Of a DNA stretch of 64,000 nt, positions 9,301 to 19,847 are shown piece by piece. Source of the stretch: Lachnospiraceae bacterium. Its GTDB lineage: Bacteria; Bacillota; Clostridia; Lachnospirales; Lachnospiraceae. The stretch lies in the NCBI GenBank assembly GCA_022768465.1, contig JALELZ010000033.1, positions 35,438 to 99,437 on the forward strand. The letters run 5' to 3'. The stretch's first letter is position 1. Each line of letters opens with the position of its first letter. The notes under the pieces are model-generated. The model was given only the letters and a program-made list of their open reading frames with translations, was not told where the DNA came from and ran no database searches. The position numbers and the translations under genes are program-made.

Positions 9301-10731
9301 ATCCTTACAGGCTCAGGCAAGATCTACACTGTACTAAAGATCGATGAGGTCAATAACTTAGGTGCAGCACGTATTCGTATCCGTTCTCTTATTGCAGCTA
9401 TTAAAGTGCGTAAGATGCTGAATATTAAGAGAACTGCAGCATCATCCTCTTATAACCGTGTTCTATTCACAAAGGAGATGAAAAAGGACTATACGATACT
9501 CTGCCCTCAGATGTCGCCTATTCACTTTGATCTTCTTGAGCCGGCATTCAGGCAATTTGGCTATAACATGGTAGTTCTTCAGAACGACAATCGTAATGCC
9601 GTTGATATGGGACTGAAATATGTTAATAACGACGCATGCTATCCGTCACTTATTGTAATCGGCCAGATCATGGATGCGCTTTTAAGCGGTAAATATGATC
9701 TCAGCAGAACTGCTGTCATAATGTCGCAGACCGGTGGAGGCTGCAGAGCATCAAACTATATAGGATTTATAAGGCGTGCTCTTGAAAAAGCAGGCATTCC
9801 TGAAATTCCGGTTATATCAATAAATGCCAATAAGATGGAGACTAACCCTGGCTTTAAGATCACTCTCCCGCTTGCAATAAAGGCTCTTCAGGCCCTTGTC
9901 TACGGAGATGTATTTATGCGTGTGCTCTATGCCACACGACCTTATGAAAAGGTTCCGGGAAGTGCAAATAAGCTTTATGAAAGCTGGAAAGCACGCTGCA
10001 TCGAATCATTAAAGAAAAAGAAAGCCGGACTTAATGAGTTCAAAAAGAACATAAACGGAATAATAAAGGACTTTGATGAGTTAGAGCGTACCGATGAGAA
10101 AAAGCCAAAGGTCGGTGTTGTAGGTGAGATCCTGGTTAAGTTCTCTCCTCTTGCAAATAACAACATTGTAGAGCTCCTCGAATCAGAGGGCGCTGAGTGC
10201 GTAATGCCTGATCTTATGGATTTCCTGCTTTATTGCTTCTACAACAATACCTTTAAATGGAAATATCTCGGAGGAAAGCGTTCAATAGTAGATCTCTCCA
10301 ATATTGCTATAAGCTTCCTTGAAAAATGCAGGTCAACAGCTAAAAAGGCGCTTATACAATCAAAGCATTTTAAACATCCGTCAGATATAAGGGTAACTGC
10401 AGCAAGAGCAAAAAGATACCTTTCTCTCGGAAATCAGACCGGAGAAGGCTGGTTCCTCACAGGTGAGATGTTAGAGCTTATATATGAAGATGTTCCTAAC
10501 ATTATCTGTGTTCAGCCTTTCGGATGCCTGCCTAACCACATAGTCGGAAAGGGAGTTATAAAGGAACTTAGGAACGCTTACCCAAGTGCCAATATAATTG
10601 CAGTTGATTATGATCCGGGTGCATCTGAGGTCAACCAGCTCAATCGTATTAAGCTGATGCTTACTACTGCTCAGAAAAATCTTTATGAAAAACCTGATAG
10701 GAAAGTCATAAAGCCCAAAATAATACGTTAA
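6322..10731 (+). CDS. 2-hydroxyacyl-CoA dehydratase activase-type fusion protein (two BcrAD/BadFG ASKHA ATPase domains + DUF2229/HgdB-like region)
   Basis: 1469 aa; [16 protein letters not shown] and [17 protein letters not shown] phosphate-1 motifs; [59 protein letters not shown]-terminal FYPCIPYE..., [16 protein letters not shown]. Confidence 0.9.
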   Translation: MEKKDYRLGIDIGSTTVKIAVIDELNKVLFADYQRHFANIQETLAGLLEKAKSKLGEISFRAAITGSGGLSLSKATELPFVQEVVAVSSVLSVRSPECDVAIELGGEDAKIIYFSNGVDQRMNGICAGGTGSFIDQMAALLQTDAAGLNEYAANYKAIYPIAARCGVFAKTDIQPLINEGATREDLSASIFQAVVNQTISGLACGKPIRGHVAFLGGPLHFLPELRKAFIRTLKLDDEHVIAPEDSHLYAAMGAAMAIPAPGMRSTYKATDNVMPCAISFLIEKLKKRIDLQTEIKRLDPIFKDEEDYQDFLKRHARSNVKTASLSEHKGNCYLGIDAGSTTTKLALVNEEGELLYKFYSNNNGSPIDTAIRAFREINEQLPADANIVYSCSTGYGEALLKAAFKLDEGEVETIAHYYAAAFFDKDVDCILDIGGQDMKCIRIKDGAVDSIQLNEACSSGCGSFIESFAKSLGYSVQDFAKEALFAKQPTDLGTRCTVFMNSNVKQAQKEGATVADISAGLAYSVIKNALYKVIKISDARDLGRHIVTQGGTFYNDAVLRAFEKTADCEATRPDIAGIMGAFGAALIAKERYNFKLKEAQAKNKSDEGSSSTHNGTAVLTSMLPIDEILDFSYKTTLTRCGGCTNNCMLTINNFADGRRYISGNRCERAFGKEKASDEIPNMFKYKLERMFDYEPLDEKDAIRGTVGIPRVLNMYENFPLWAVFFKKLGYRVVLSPVSTRKIYELGMETIPSESECYPAKITHGHIEWLIDQGVKFIFYPCIPYERNESPQAGNHYNCPIVTSYPENIKNNIELRERGVEFMCPFLPLTDEEVFTESVIKAFKPKFSDNSGIDGTKYPVLTEKEVIAAAHSAYDELINVKLETEKKGEEILKWMEATGHRGIVLAGRPYHVDPEINHGIADMITSYGFAVLTEDSVSHLNDVDRPTIVTDQWMYHTRLYRAATFVKTRDDLDLVQLNSFGCGLDAVTTDQVNDILTGSGKIYTVLKIDEVNNLGAARIRIRSLIAAIKVRKMLNIKRTAASSSYNRVLFTKEMKKDYTILCPQMSPIHFDLLEPAFRQFGYNMVVLQNDNRNAVDMGLKYVNNDACYPSLIVIGQIMDALLSGKYDLSRTAVIMSQTGGGCRASNYIGFIRRALEKAGIPEIPVISINANKMETNPGFKITLPLAIKALQALVYGDVFMRVLYATRPYEKVPGSANKLYESWKARCIESLKKKKAGLNEFKKNINGIIKDFDELERTDEKKPKVGVVGEILVKFSPLANNNIVELLESEGAECVMPDLMDFLLYCFYNNTFKWKYLGGKRSIVDLSNIAISFLEKCRSTAKKALIQSKHFKHPSDIRVTAARAKRYLSLGNQTGEGWFLTGEMLELIYEDVPNIICVQPFGCLPNHIVGKGVIKELRNAYPSANIIAVDYDPGASEVNQLNRIKLMLTTAQKNLYEKPDRKVIKPKIIR

Positions 10732-10739
10732 TAAAAAAC

Positions 10740-10798
10740 ATCACCTGTCATACAATATAGATCACTTATTTTAAGTGCCGTATTGTATGACGGGTGAT
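10740..10798. terminator. bidirectional intrinsic terminator between convergent genes
   Basis: atcacctgtcatacaata / tattgtatgacgggtgat (18-bp arms, one G-U type mismatch) with an inner cactt...aagtg hairpin; A- and T-rich flanks on either side. Confidence 0.8.
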
Positions 10799-10821
10799 AT
10801 TTTGTTTAAGTTATTTTTGAT

Positions 10822-12219
10822 TCAAAGCATGCTCTTGTGATAAAGCTTTTTCCATTTCCCGGAATAAACCCTGTAAAGTATATATATTCCTCTTAGTATC
10901 AGATCTATGATCATTGCATACCATGCGCCTTTAAGGCCGAGTCCGAGTCCGTTAACAATAATCATTGCTGCAGGTATTCTTATAAGCCACATAGATATGA
11001 TAGATACCGGTACGGCTATTTTAACATCTCCTAAGCCTCTGAGTATGCCAGTTCCGACTATGTACATGCCGAAAAACGGCTGTGCATAGGCAACAAGCCT
11101 TAACGCCATGATGGCATTAAGCTTAACATCAGAATCCGGTGTAAATAAGGATATAAACGGATCTGCAAAAACATACATAAGTATTGCATTGAAGGTCATA
11201 ATAGCAATGCTTAGCCAAAGAAGTATCTTGGAGTAATCCTCTGCCATCTCTTCATCCTCAGCACCTATAGCCTGTCCGGCAAGTGTCGTTCCGGCAGACT
11301 GCATTCCATATCCAGGCTGATAGCATATGGATTCAGCATTAACAGCAATATGATGTGCGGCAAGCATAACAGTGCCAAGCGATGCAACTATCCTTATAAA
11401 TACCACCTGTCCAAGGTTGATAGTCACTCGCTCGATTGCAGTAGGCAAACCGACATATACGACCTCTCTCATATCTCTTTTTACAAGTCTGAAGCTCTCT
11501 GAAAAGCTGATCCTGAATTCTCCCTTTGAAAAAACAAGATATATAAGCGCTGCGGCACCTGAAACAGCCGAAGAAAAAGCCGTAGCTATTGCGGCTCCCT
11601 TAACTCCGAGTCCGGCACCCAATACATGCATTGTATTTCCAAAGAGAACAATATCTCTTGTCTGATATATAAGAAGAAAATTGCCTATTATATTCAGAGA
11701 ATTGGCTGCCGCGGTAATCTTCATAGGTGTTGATGTATTACCGTAGCCTCTTATCGCACCACCAAGTATGATTCCCATATAATAAAGAGGATAACCGAGT
11801 GATACTGTCCTTAAATATATGGTGGATTCAATACAAACATCCGGAGCTCCACCCATCCATACAGGTATGAATGGTGCTAAAAACCACATGACCGCAAAGG
11901 CAATTATTCCAAAGCCTAATCCAAGGACAAGGGTCTCTCTTGCCCCCTGTCTGGCTCCAACCATATTTTTAGCACCGACATAATGAGCCACAAGCACAGA
12001 GCAGCCGGCATTTATTGCCATAGTAATAGCGTTGATGACCCAAATAGGTGAAGAAACGAGAGCCACCGCAGTTGTTGCGGCAGCTCCCAATGCACCGACC
12101 ATAGCGGTGTCTACTATACTCATCAAGGTAATGAGTAGATTTTCAATGATCGCAGGTATAGATAAAATTACAGCAAGTCTAATACGCTGAGATCTGGTTT
12201 TTGCGTTTTTTATATCCAT
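10822..12219 (-). CDS. MATE family efflux transporter
   Basis: 465 aa; IPAIIENLLITLMSIVDTAMVGALGAAATTAVALVSSP; GAIRGYGNTSTPMKI. Confidence 0.92.
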   Translation of the reverse strand: MDIKNAKTRSQRIRLAVILSIPAIIENLLITLMSIVDTAMVGALGAAATTAVALVSSPIWVINAITMAINAGCSVLVAHYVGAKNMVGARQGARETLVLGLGFGIIAFAVMWFLAPFIPVWMGGAPDVCIESTIYLRTVSLGYPLYYMGIILGGAIRGYGNTSTPMKITAAANSLNIIGNFLLIYQTRDIVLFGNTMHVLGAGLGVKGAAIATAFSSAVSGAAALIYLVFSKGEFRISFSESFRLVKRDMREVVYVGLPTAIERVTINLGQVVFIRIVASLGTVMLAAHHIAVNAESICYQPGYGMQSAGTTLAGQAIGAEDEEMAEDYSKILLWLSIAIMTFNAILMYVFADPFISLFTPDSDVKLNAIMALRLVAYAQPFFGMYIVGTGILRGLGDVKIAVPVSIISMWLIRIPAAMIIVNGLGLGLKGAWYAMIIDLILRGIYILYRVYSGKWKKLYHKSML

Positions 12220-12224
12220 TTGAT

Positions 12225-13694
12225 TTATAAAATGCAGTTAAGACTATCGATTACAAACTGCTCCATTTTATCAATATCAACTACGGCAGTGTGTCTTATT
12301 TCCTTTGTTTTGAGCATAGCAAGAGGAGTTGGTGCTTTTTCTCCTGTCTTTTCACTCAATGCACCCATATATGCAAATCCATCTGCATTCTTATCTGAAA
12401 GCTCACCAAAGATCGATTCATATACGTCCTTTGCAAACTTGAATGGGCTGGCTGTTGAAAGAATGACTGTAGGACGTCCGGAAGCAATATCCTTTGCTAC
12501 CTTATAGCCTACTGCAGTATGAGGATCTATAAGTCTGTGATCGTCATTCCATGCATCACGTATAACCTGCATAGACTCATCGTTAGTTGCATAGCCGCAG
12601 TCGAATATATCCTGAAGTGTATCAAGAATCTCCTTTGCAACTTCAAATCTGCCCTTTTCTGAAAGATCCTTCATAAGTCCGGCAACATACTCCGCATCAC
12701 AGCCGGAAGCATAGTAAAGCATACGCTCAAGGTTTGATGAAACAAGTATATCCATGCTTGGAGAAATTGTCTTTACAAAGTCTCTGTTCTTATCGTATAC
12801 ACCAGTATTAAGGAAATCAGTGAGTACATTATTTTCATTTGATGCAACTATAAGTTTTCCTACAGGAAGCCCTAATGCCTTTGCATAATAGCCTGCAAGA
12901 ATATCTCCGAAGTTTCCTGTAGGAACAACAAAGTCAAGCTTATCGCCATAGCTTATAGCCTTGTCCTGCACAAGCTTTTTATAACTCTCTATGTAATATA
13001 TAACCTGTGGAACAAGTCTTCCTACATTGATTGAGTTAGCACTTGAAAGAGAAATTTTTCTCTCCCTAAGTATTTTCTCCGAATCAGCAGCAAATATCTT
13101 TTTAACGCCTGTCTGACAATCATCGAAATTACCTCTGACAGCGGCAACATTAACATTTCCGCCTTCCTGTGTAGCCATCTGAAGGTACTGAATATCGCTG
13201 ACTTTGCCGTATGGATAGAATACGGTAATCCCTATATTTTCAGCATCCTGAAAGCCTGAAAGTGCTGCCTTGCCGGTATCTCCGCTTGTTGCGGTAAGTA
13301 TCATAACCTTCTCATCCTTAAGTGCCTTGCTCATAAGCTGAGGAAGCATACAGAGAGCCATGTCTTTAAAAGCTGATGTAGGTCCGTGATAAAGCTCAGT
13401 CATCCAATATTTGCCGAGCTTGGTTACAGGCGTAAGCTCGGCAGTCTCGAATTTTCCCGCATACGCCTTAGCGATACAGCTTTTAAGCTCTTCATCTGTG
13501 TAATCGTCAAGAAGGACCTTGAACACCTCAAATGCGATCTCTTCATAGCTCTTATCCATGAGCTTGCTCATATCTAAAGAAGCGCTCATGATGTCATCGC
13601 TTACATAAAGTCCTCCGTCTGTGCAAAGGCCCTTTAATATTGCTTCCTTTGAACCGCATGATACGGCCTTACTTCTGGTACTGTGATAAAGCAT
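12225..13694 (-). CDS. thrC: threonine synthase
   Basis: 489 aa; MLYHSTRSKAVSCGSKEAILKGLCTDGGLYV, YHGPTSAFKDMALCMLPQLM (PLP Lys), TATSGDTGKAAL, VPTGNFGDILAGYYAK. Confidence 0.95.
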   Translation of the reverse strand: MLYHSTRSKAVSCGSKEAILKGLCTDGGLYVSDDIMSASLDMSKLMDKSYEEIAFEVFKVLLDDYTDEELKSCIAKAYAGKFETAELTPVTKLGKYWMTELYHGPTSAFKDMALCMLPQLMSKALKDEKVMILTATSGDTGKAALSGFQDAENIGITVFYPYGKVSDIQYLQMATQEGGNVNVAAVRGNFDDCQTGVKKIFAADSEKILRERKISLSSANSINVGRLVPQVIYYIESYKKLVQDKAISYGDKLDFVVPTGNFGDILAGYYAKALGLPVGKLIVASNENNVLTDFLNTGVYDKNRDFVKTISPSMDILVSSNLERMLYYASGCDAEYVAGLMKDLSEKGRFEVAKEILDTLQDIFDCGYATNDESMQVIRDAWNDDHRLIDPHTAVGYKVAKDIASGRPTVILSTASPFKFAKDVYESIFGELSDKNADGFAYMGALSEKTGEKAPTPLAMLKTKEIRHTAVVDIDKMEQFVIDSLNCIL

Positions 13695-13801
13695 TTGTTG
13701 TTACCTCTTTATTTCTTTGTTTCCGTATATACAGAAACCTTGCTTTATGCTTGTTATTACAATGAGGCACTCTGTGATATAGCGGCTCATCAGTTGTTTA
13801 A

Positions 13802-14884
13802 TTATTTACAGATCTCAGGACACTCGAATGCTATAAATTGATTTTTTTCCTCTGCGATCTTTACTAGCTCTTCAAGAGTACCTTCGTATTTAGTTCCTCC
13901 GATATATGCGCTTCCTTTAAGCATTTCAGGAACATATCTAAGCTTTCTGAAGAACTGGAATTCTACATCAACATTAACAGAATTAAATATTGAATATATA
14001 TCTCTTAACAATGCATCAGCTGTTGGTGAACCGCCTGCACCCTGTCCGTAGAGCTTTATCTCGCCGCACATATCGCCTACAAGAGTTATCATATTATTAT
14101 TGAGCGGTACATGTGCCTCAAGCTGATCCTTGCCTATAACGCAAGGAACTACTCCGAGTGCATAGTCATTGTCATTTCTTACGGAAATACCCATAAGCTT
14201 AATGGTCTTGCCTTCGGCTGCATATTCATCAAGTATTTCCTTTGTAAGCTTCTCTATTCCTGAAACAGGAAAATCTGACGTTACAAAGCCATGATATGCA
14301 GTGCTTGCAAGGATCATTATCTTATTCTTAACATCAAAGCCTCCGATGTCTGCTGTAGGATCAGCCTCAGCATATCCAAGCTCCTGAGCCTCCTTAAGGG
14401 TAGCAGCAAAATCAGAGCCTTCATTGATCATCTTATCCAATATAAAATTAGATGTACCGTTAAGGATACCATATACGGATGAAAGATAGTTTGTATGTGT
14501 AGTTGAGATAATCTCTGAAACTATCGGTATTGTTCCGCCGCTTGAAGCCTCATACTTAAGCTGTACTTCCTTTTTTGCTGCTATCGTGCAAAGCTCCTCC
14601 ATAGCATATGCCAATGCTGCCTTATTTGCTGTAACAACATGCTTGCCGGCTAAAAGCGCACGCTTCATATAATCATATGAATCAATTTTACCTGAAAGTG
14701 CATCTACAACAATACCAACAGACGGATCATTAAGTATCTCGTCAAAATCCTCTGTCATGAATGGCTCTGTTGCCTTGCCCGGTCTTCTGAGTACATATGC
14801 AATCTGAATATCTCTGCTGTCTCCTTCGATATACTTACAGATGCTTCGTCCTACTGTGCCGTAGCCCAATACTGCAATTTTCAT
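13802..14884 (-). CDS. hom: homoserine dehydrogenase
   Basis: 360 aa; MKIAVLGYGTVGRSI, GKHVVTANKAALA, YEASSGGTIPIVSEI, GILNGTSNFIL, ELGYAEADPTADIGGFDVKNKI. Confidence 0.95.
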   Translation of the reverse strand: MKIAVLGYGTVGRSICKYIEGDSRDIQIAYVLRRPGKATEPFMTEDFDEILNDPSVGIVVDALSGKIDSYDYMKRALLAGKHVVTANKAALAYAMEELCTIAAKKEVQLKYEASSGGTIPIVSEIISTTHTNYLSSVYGILNGTSNFILDKMINEGSDFAATLKEAQELGYAEADPTADIGGFDVKNKIMILASTAYHGFVTSDFPVSGIEKLTKEILDEYAAEGKTIKLMGISVRNDNDYALGVVPCVIGKDQLEAHVPLNNNMITLVGDMCGEIKLYGQGAGGSPTADALLRDIYSIFNSVNVDVEFQFFRKLRYVPEMLKGSAYIGGTKYEGTLEELVKIAEEKNQFIAFECPEICK

Positions 14885-14911
14885 ACTAATCCTCCGCTTT
14901 TATATTGCCGG

Positions 14912-15370
14912 TCAATCGCCGTTTATTACTTCAATTTCATCAGATGCAGCCGAAGCCAGGGCTTCTGCATCAGCCTTTGCCTGCTCGCTGACAGCTCCGT
15001 GTCTAACCTTGTCCACAGCCTCAGGTATAAGATCTAAAAGTCTGGTGAATACATCCTGATTCTTAACATTCACAAGTCTTGTTTTTCCGTCCTGTATTAT
15101 AAGCAGTGCAACCGGTGACATTTTTGCACTCATGGCACCTGCACCATTATTTTTTGAGCTGCTGTTATTTATAAGTGCGCCTGAAGCAAGACCTGCAGAT
15201 ATTTCTATAAGAGGTATAATAGTTGCTCCACCAACCTCCATAGGCTCCCCTACAACGGTTTTTGACTGGACAAGGCCTTCCATTCCCTTGAAAAGCGCCT
15301 GGATCGTAACTCCGAGTCCGTCTTTTGTCTGACCGTATTCAACTTTAACGTGATCCTTGATATTAGCCAT
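14912..15370 (-). CDS. GerW/YtfJ-family spore protein
   Basis: 152 aa; VVGEPMEVGGATIIPLIEISAGLASG...NGAGAMSAKMSPVALLIIQDGKTRLVNVK. Confidence 0.88.
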   Translation of the reverse strand: MANIKDHVKVEYGQTKDGLGVTIQALFKGMEGLVQSKTVVGEPMEVGGATIIPLIEISAGLASGALINNSSSKNNGAGAMSAKMSPVALLIIQDGKTRLVNVKNQDVFTRLLDLIPEAVDKVRHGAVSEQAKADAEALASAASDEIEVINGD

Positions 15371-15410
15371 TTATCGTCTCCGTTTTATATGAAATATCAG
15401 CGTGTGTTTA

Positions 15411-16355
15411 TTAATCATCGGCTATGCCGAGTATTTTACGTGATTTATTATATAGTGCCTTCAGATCCTTATTTAAATATATCCTAAGCAATGGAAATGC
15501 TATAAAGAATATCCCGAATCTGCCCTTTATGCTAAGTTTTCCTTCAAGTCTGCTCTGTGTAAAATCAGGACTTATATTGAGCCAGTCACAATAAAGCGGA
15601 TAAAGCACTGCTGCAGCTTCCATAACCAATCCGGTATTGTATGGATCTCCGCTGCCAAACTCAAGATAACCGCTGCCTTTTTTAGGTTTGATTTCTTTCA
15701 GGATAGAAAATACTTCTTTTTTCAGAAAACCAAGAGCTTCTTTATACTTATCCTTATTAATAAGCTCATAGAGTTTTTTCAGTCGGTCAGTCTTATCCTT
15801 AACTGTTCTGTATAGTGCTCTGAAAAAATCATAAATATCTGAACATAGCCTCTTAATGCTTAAGATAGATTTATCTATGAACACTTTAAGCCTTTTTCTT
15901 ATTCCCGGCGATTTAGATTTTTCTTTTGAAGCAGGTTTACTATCAGATAAAGGTTCAAATGTTTGTTTTGAAGTATCCTGTACAATGATCTCGGAATCAG
16001 ATTTTTGCGTAGTCGCATTTTTTTCTGTATACGTACCGGCTATAGTCATATCCTTATCAAGGAATGAACTTGGTTTATCATTAACGCCCTTTTCATCAAA
16101 CGGATCATATACCTTTTTCCCAAGGATAATTAAGCCTGCCGAAAGTCCGTCTTCCTTACTGAATAGGACATAGCCTTTAACCAAGGAAAACATCCAGCTT
16201 ACAGAAGCACTGCCATCCGGTATTTCATCTATAAAGCTGCCATCAATTTTGTAACGAAGCGGCACAAAAAAGACGAGACCGATAATTAAAATAATAAGTC
16301 CCGCGAGTATAAGTAATATTAAGCCCAATACCTTAAGGATAGTAAACAAAAACAA
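15411..16355 (-). CDS. DUF2953 domain-containing membrane-anchored protein (apparent TTG start)
   Basis: 314 aa; N-terminal TM, VPLRYKIDG..SASVSWMF, GSGDPYNTGLVMEAAAVLYPLY; position in the order DUF2953-gerW. Confidence 0.75.
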   Translation of the reverse strand: MFLFTILKVLGLILLILAGLIILIIGLVFFVPLRYKIDGSFIDEIPDGSASVSWMFSLVKGYVLFSKEDGLSAGLIILGKKVYDPFDEKGVNDKPSSFLDKDMTIAGTYTEKNATTQKSDSEIIVQDTSKQTFEPLSDSKPASKEKSKSPGIRKRLKVFIDKSILSIKRLCSDIYDFFRALYRTVKDKTDRLKKLYELINKDKYKEALGFLKKEVFSILKEIKPKKGSGYLEFGSGDPYNTGLVMEAAAVLYPLYCDWLNISPDFTQSRLEGKLSIKGRFGIFFIAFPLLRIYLNKDLKALYNKSRKILGIADD

Positions 16356-16359
16356 ATTA

Positions 16360-16842
16360 TTAGCGCTCCGTTTGTTCTGAAAGTAAATGCCACGCTTCTT
16401 CGATCACAGCATTTACTGTCTGCTCTCTGATTTCCGGACGGGTACCTTTAAGCATATGCTCATAAACCTGAACATTACCTTTAATGTATACAGCTGTATA
16501 GACAAGACCCACGGGCTTACCTTCCGAAGGATCTGGTCCAGCATTTCCCGTAGTTGCAAGAGCCATATCTGTACCTGCCTTTTTGGCAGCACCAATGGCC
16601 ATTTCTCTCGCTGTAACAGGTGAAATAGCACCTTCTTTATCGAGAATATCTTTGCTGATTCCGAGAGTTCTATGCTTTGCACCTATATCATAGGTAACAA
16701 AGCCCTCCATAAATGCATACGAGGCACCAGGTACGCTTACAAGCGTTCCGGAAACAAGACCGCCGGTAAGTGACTCCGCACATGCTATAGTCATGCCATT
16801 ATCTCTGAGCATTCCTATAAGCTCGGCTTCCTTTCCCATCAC
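16360..16842 (-). CDS. CinA-family nicotinamide-nucleotide amidohydrolase
   Basis: 160 aa; IACAESLTGGLVSGTLVSVPGAS, GFVTYDIGAKHRTLGI, ALATTGNAGPDPSEGKPVGLVY. Confidence 0.93.
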   Translation of the reverse strand: MMGKEAELIGMLRDNGMTIACAESLTGGLVSGTLVSVPGASYAFMEGFVTYDIGAKHRTLGISKDILDKEGAISPVTAREMAIGAAKKAGTDMALATTGNAGPDPSEGKPVGLVYTAVYIKGNVQVYEHMLKGTRPEIREQTVNAVIEEAWHLLSEQTER

Positions 16843-17435
16843 ATGCCTCCTTCTGTTATAACCTTGATATTCTTCTTCATATAATCAACAAGTGAAATAA
16901 CTGTAAGCAACAGTGCCGCTGCAGTAAGTACTCCCACAACAGTACTGCCCAAAATAACCGGCATAGTAGGAAGAATCAGTATAATGCATAAAAGCATCTG
17001 TGATACAGTTTTAAACTTTCCCCACCAGCTCGCAGCAATAACGATTCCGTTATCTGCAGCCACGAGTCTGAAGCCGCTGATTATAAATTCTCTTGCTATA
17101 ATAATAATAACTACTATGCATGACAGTGATCCCTCTGCTGTGAGAAGTATAAGTGCTGAGCAGACAAGCAGCTTATCTGCAAGCGGATCCATAAACTTTC
17201 CTAAATCAGTAACAAGGCCTCTGCTTCTTGCAATATAACCATCCAGAAAATCAGTAAAGGATGCAGCACAAAATATTATACATGCGATGATCCTGTATGA
17301 AATAAATCTGCCGTCAGCGGATGCTCTCAGCTCTGATGCCAAATGTCCGTCAAGACTAAGTATCATAAATAACACAAAGAAGGGTATCATAAATACCCTT
17401 AGTAATGTGAGTTTATTCGGAAGATTCATTTTCAT
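16839..17435 (-). CDS. pgsA: CDP-diacylglycerol--glycerol-3-phosphate 3-phosphatidyltransferase
   Basis: 198 aa; NLPNKLTLLRVFMIPFF, DFLDGYIARSRGLVTDLGKFMDPLADKLL (CDP-alcohol phosphotransferase motif). Confidence 0.95.
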   Translation of the reverse strand: MKMNLPNKLTLLRVFMIPFFVLFMILSLDGHLASELRASADGRFISYRIIACIIFCAASFTDFLDGYIARSRGLVTDLGKFMDPLADKLLVCSALILLTAEGSLSCIVVIIIIAREFIISGFRLVAADNGIVIAASWWGKFKTVSQMLLCIILILPTMPVILGSTVVGVLTAAALLLTVISLVDYMKKNIKVITEGGM

Positions 17436-18853
17436 ATCAGTTCACCGATGAGATCGTAGCCATCAGCTCCGGTCACTCTTGCACTAACCATATCACCTGT
17501 CATGAATTCACGGCTTCCTGTATCGATATATATCAGACCGTCAACATCAGGTGCATCCATGTATGTACGCCCAACATAAATATTGCCGGCGGCTTTATTA
17601 TCATTAACTGTCTCTGAAGTTCCTTCACTGTCGCTGCACGCATCAGTAAGTCTGCCTTCTATCATAACGAGATATTCCCTGCCGATCTTTTCCTCAGCCT
17701 TTCTTACAGCAATTTCCTGCTGAACAGCCATTATCTCATTGCGTCTTGCTGCTTTAGTTTTAGCTGAAACCTGATGGCTTAATCCTGCCGCCTTCGTGCC
17801 CTCTTCTCTTGAGTATTCGAAATCTCCCAGTCTGTCGAATTCAGTATCGCGAACAAAATTCATAAGAATATTATGATCCTTATCGCTTTCTCCCGGGAAT
17901 CCGGATATCAGAGTCGTTCTCAAAACTATATCAGGAATCTCTTCACGCAGCTTCGCTATACGGCTGATTATTTCATCATGAGTAGTTCTTCTTGCCATTT
18001 TCTTCAAAATATGGTCAGAAGCATGCTGAATAGGAATATCAAGATAATGACAGACCTTTGGAAGCTTCTTTATAGCCTGAACAAGCTCGTCCGTGATTTC
18101 CTCCGGATAACAATAAAGGATACGGATCCATTTGATCCCTTCTATATCATTGAGCTTTTGAAGAAGCTCCGGAAGCATTTTTCTGCCATATAGATCAACT
18201 CCGTATAAGGTTGTTTCCTGTGCAACAAGAATAAGCTCCTTCACGCCATCTTCTGCAAGACTCACAGCTTCTTTAAGAAGATCCTCCATAGGGACCGAAC
18301 GATATTTTCCCTTAAGCGACGGAATAATACAGTAGGTACAGTTCTTTCCGCAGCCCTCTGCTATCTTAAGATAAGCATAATGTCCGCCTGCTGTGATGAA
18401 TCGCTCATTTACAGGTTTTTCGACAAATACATTGTCTGAAATAGGTCTGAATTCTCTGACCTTGGTATATTCATTCTCTGCCAGACTCTTATCGACTGCA
18501 TCCACAATATCCTGCCAGGAGTTGGTTCCGACTATGACATCAACCTCAGGCAGTGTTTCCTGTATCTCTTCCTTATAGCGCTCTGCCATACAGCCCATTA
18601 CAACAAGTAACGGAGCTGTCTCACCAAGTTCTTCCTTTAAGTCAGACATCTCTATAAGAGTCTGAACGCTTTCCTCCTTGGCATCTCTTATGAAGCAGCA
18701 GGTGTTAACTATAATTACATCTGCTTCCTGCGGAAGCTCGCAATACTCATATCCTGCCTTATACATAAGCCCGAGTGTTTTCTCAGAATCCACAAGGTTC
18801 TTATCACATCCGAGAGAAATAAGATGAACTTTTTTCTTTCCTATGCGCGGCAT
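17432..18853 (-). CDS. rimO: ribosomal protein S12 methylthiotransferase
   Basis: 473 aa; VHLISLGCDKNLVDSE, EGCGKNCTYCIIPSLKGKYRS radical SAM CxxxCxxC, PIQHASDHILKKMAR. Confidence 0.95.
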   Translation of the reverse strand: MPRIGKKKVHLISLGCDKNLVDSEKTLGLMYKAGYEYCELPQEADVIIVNTCCFIRDAKEESVQTLIEMSDLKEELGETAPLLVVMGCMAERYKEEIQETLPEVDVIVGTNSWQDIVDAVDKSLAENEYTKVREFRPISDNVFVEKPVNERFITAGGHYAYLKIAEGCGKNCTYCIIPSLKGKYRSVPMEDLLKEAVSLAEDGVKELILVAQETTLYGVDLYGRKMLPELLQKLNDIEGIKWIRILYCYPEEITDELVQAIKKLPKVCHYLDIPIQHASDHILKKMARRTTHDEIISRIAKLREEIPDIVLRTTLISGFPGESDKDHNILMNFVRDTEFDRLGDFEYSREEGTKAAGLSHQVSAKTKAARRNEIMAVQQEIAVRKAEEKIGREYLVMIEGRLTDACSDSEGTSETVNDNKAAGNIYVGRTYMDAPDVDGLIYIDTGSREFMTGDMVSARVTGADGYDLIGELI

Positions 18854-19092
18854 TATTCGTTCTCGTGCTTCTTTGTATATACTTTTACATCGCCGTCATA
18901 TATTTCATCAACAGCTAATGTAAGAGGCTTTTCGTCATTGCTCTTTACAAGTACCTTTGCACCGTCAACTATCTGTCTTGCTCTTTTAGATGCTGCAATT
19001 ACAACAGAATATCTGCTTGTAAGAGTCTCCTCGCCATTCTCTTCATTGACCTTCTTCATTATCTGTCCGTATGTAGGCTGAAACATTGCCAT
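18853..19092 (-). CDS. rpoZ: DNA-directed RNA polymerase omega subunit
   Basis: TSRYSVVIAASKRARQIVDG; starts at MAMFQPTYGQ with upstream GAGG; located just downstream of gmk. Confidence 0.88.
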   Translation of the reverse strand: MAMFQPTYGQIMKKVNEENGEETLTSRYSVVIAASKRARQIVDGAKVLVKSNDEKPLTLAVDEIYDGDVKVYTKKHENE

Positions 19093-19169
19093 AGCTATAA
19101 ACCTCTTTCTATAAATCAACTGAGCATAGTTCAAAAATACTATCTGCTCTTAAATTAATTCTATTTATA

Positions 19170-19847
19170 TTAATTATTTAGACTTGTGTAATACGTTCTG
19201 AGATCCTTTCTGATCTTCTCAACAAAGTCGATCTGTGAACGGACTCTCATGTGCTGATCCTGTATAAGATAATTAAGATGCTTTGTTGTCTTATCTAAAT
19301 TATCATTGATAAGGATATAATCATATGCCTCAATTCCCTCAGCCTCCTGAGCAGCCTTTGCCATACGCTTTCTTATGACCTCTTCTGTTTCCGTACCGCG
19401 CTTTCTGAGTCGCTCACCAAGCTCTTCAACAGTCGGCGGTGTAATGAAAACAAGGACTGACTCAGGGAATTTTGCCTTTATCTTGAGCGCACCCTGCATT
19501 TCTATCTCCAGGATAACATCCTTGCCCTTTTCCATTTCCTGTTCTACATATGAACGCGGAGTTCCGTAAAAATTATCTACATAAGAAGCATACTCAAGTA
19601 ATTCGTCATTCTGCAGCATCCCAAAAAACTTCTGCTTTGTCACAAAGAAATAATCCTTGCCCTCTACCTCACCAGGTCTCGGCTGTCTGGTGGTTGCTGA
19701 AACGGAAAGTGAATAATAATCATAATTTTCCATAAGCTGCTTCATAAGAGTTCCCTTACCTGAGCCTGAAAAACCAGATATTACGACAAGCATACCCTTA
19801 TTTCTTATAAATGGATGATGTGCTTTCTCTATGGTCTTATCACTCAA
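19170..19847 (-). CDS. gmk: guanylate kinase
   Basis: 225 aa; GMLVVISGFSGSGKGTLMKQLM, SVSATTRQPRPGEVEGKDYFFV, LEIEMQGALKIK. Confidence 0.96.
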   Translation of the reverse strand: MSDKTIEKAHHPFIRNKGMLVVISGFSGSGKGTLMKQLMENYDYYSLSVSATTRQPRPGEVEGKDYFFVTKQKFFGMLQNDELLEYASYVDNFYGTPRSYVEQEMEKGKDVILEIEMQGALKIKAKFPESVLVFITPPTVEELGERLRKRGTETEEVIRKRMAKAAQEAEGIEAYDYILINDNLDKTTKHLNYLIQDQHMRVRSQIDFVEKIRKDLRTYYTSLNN

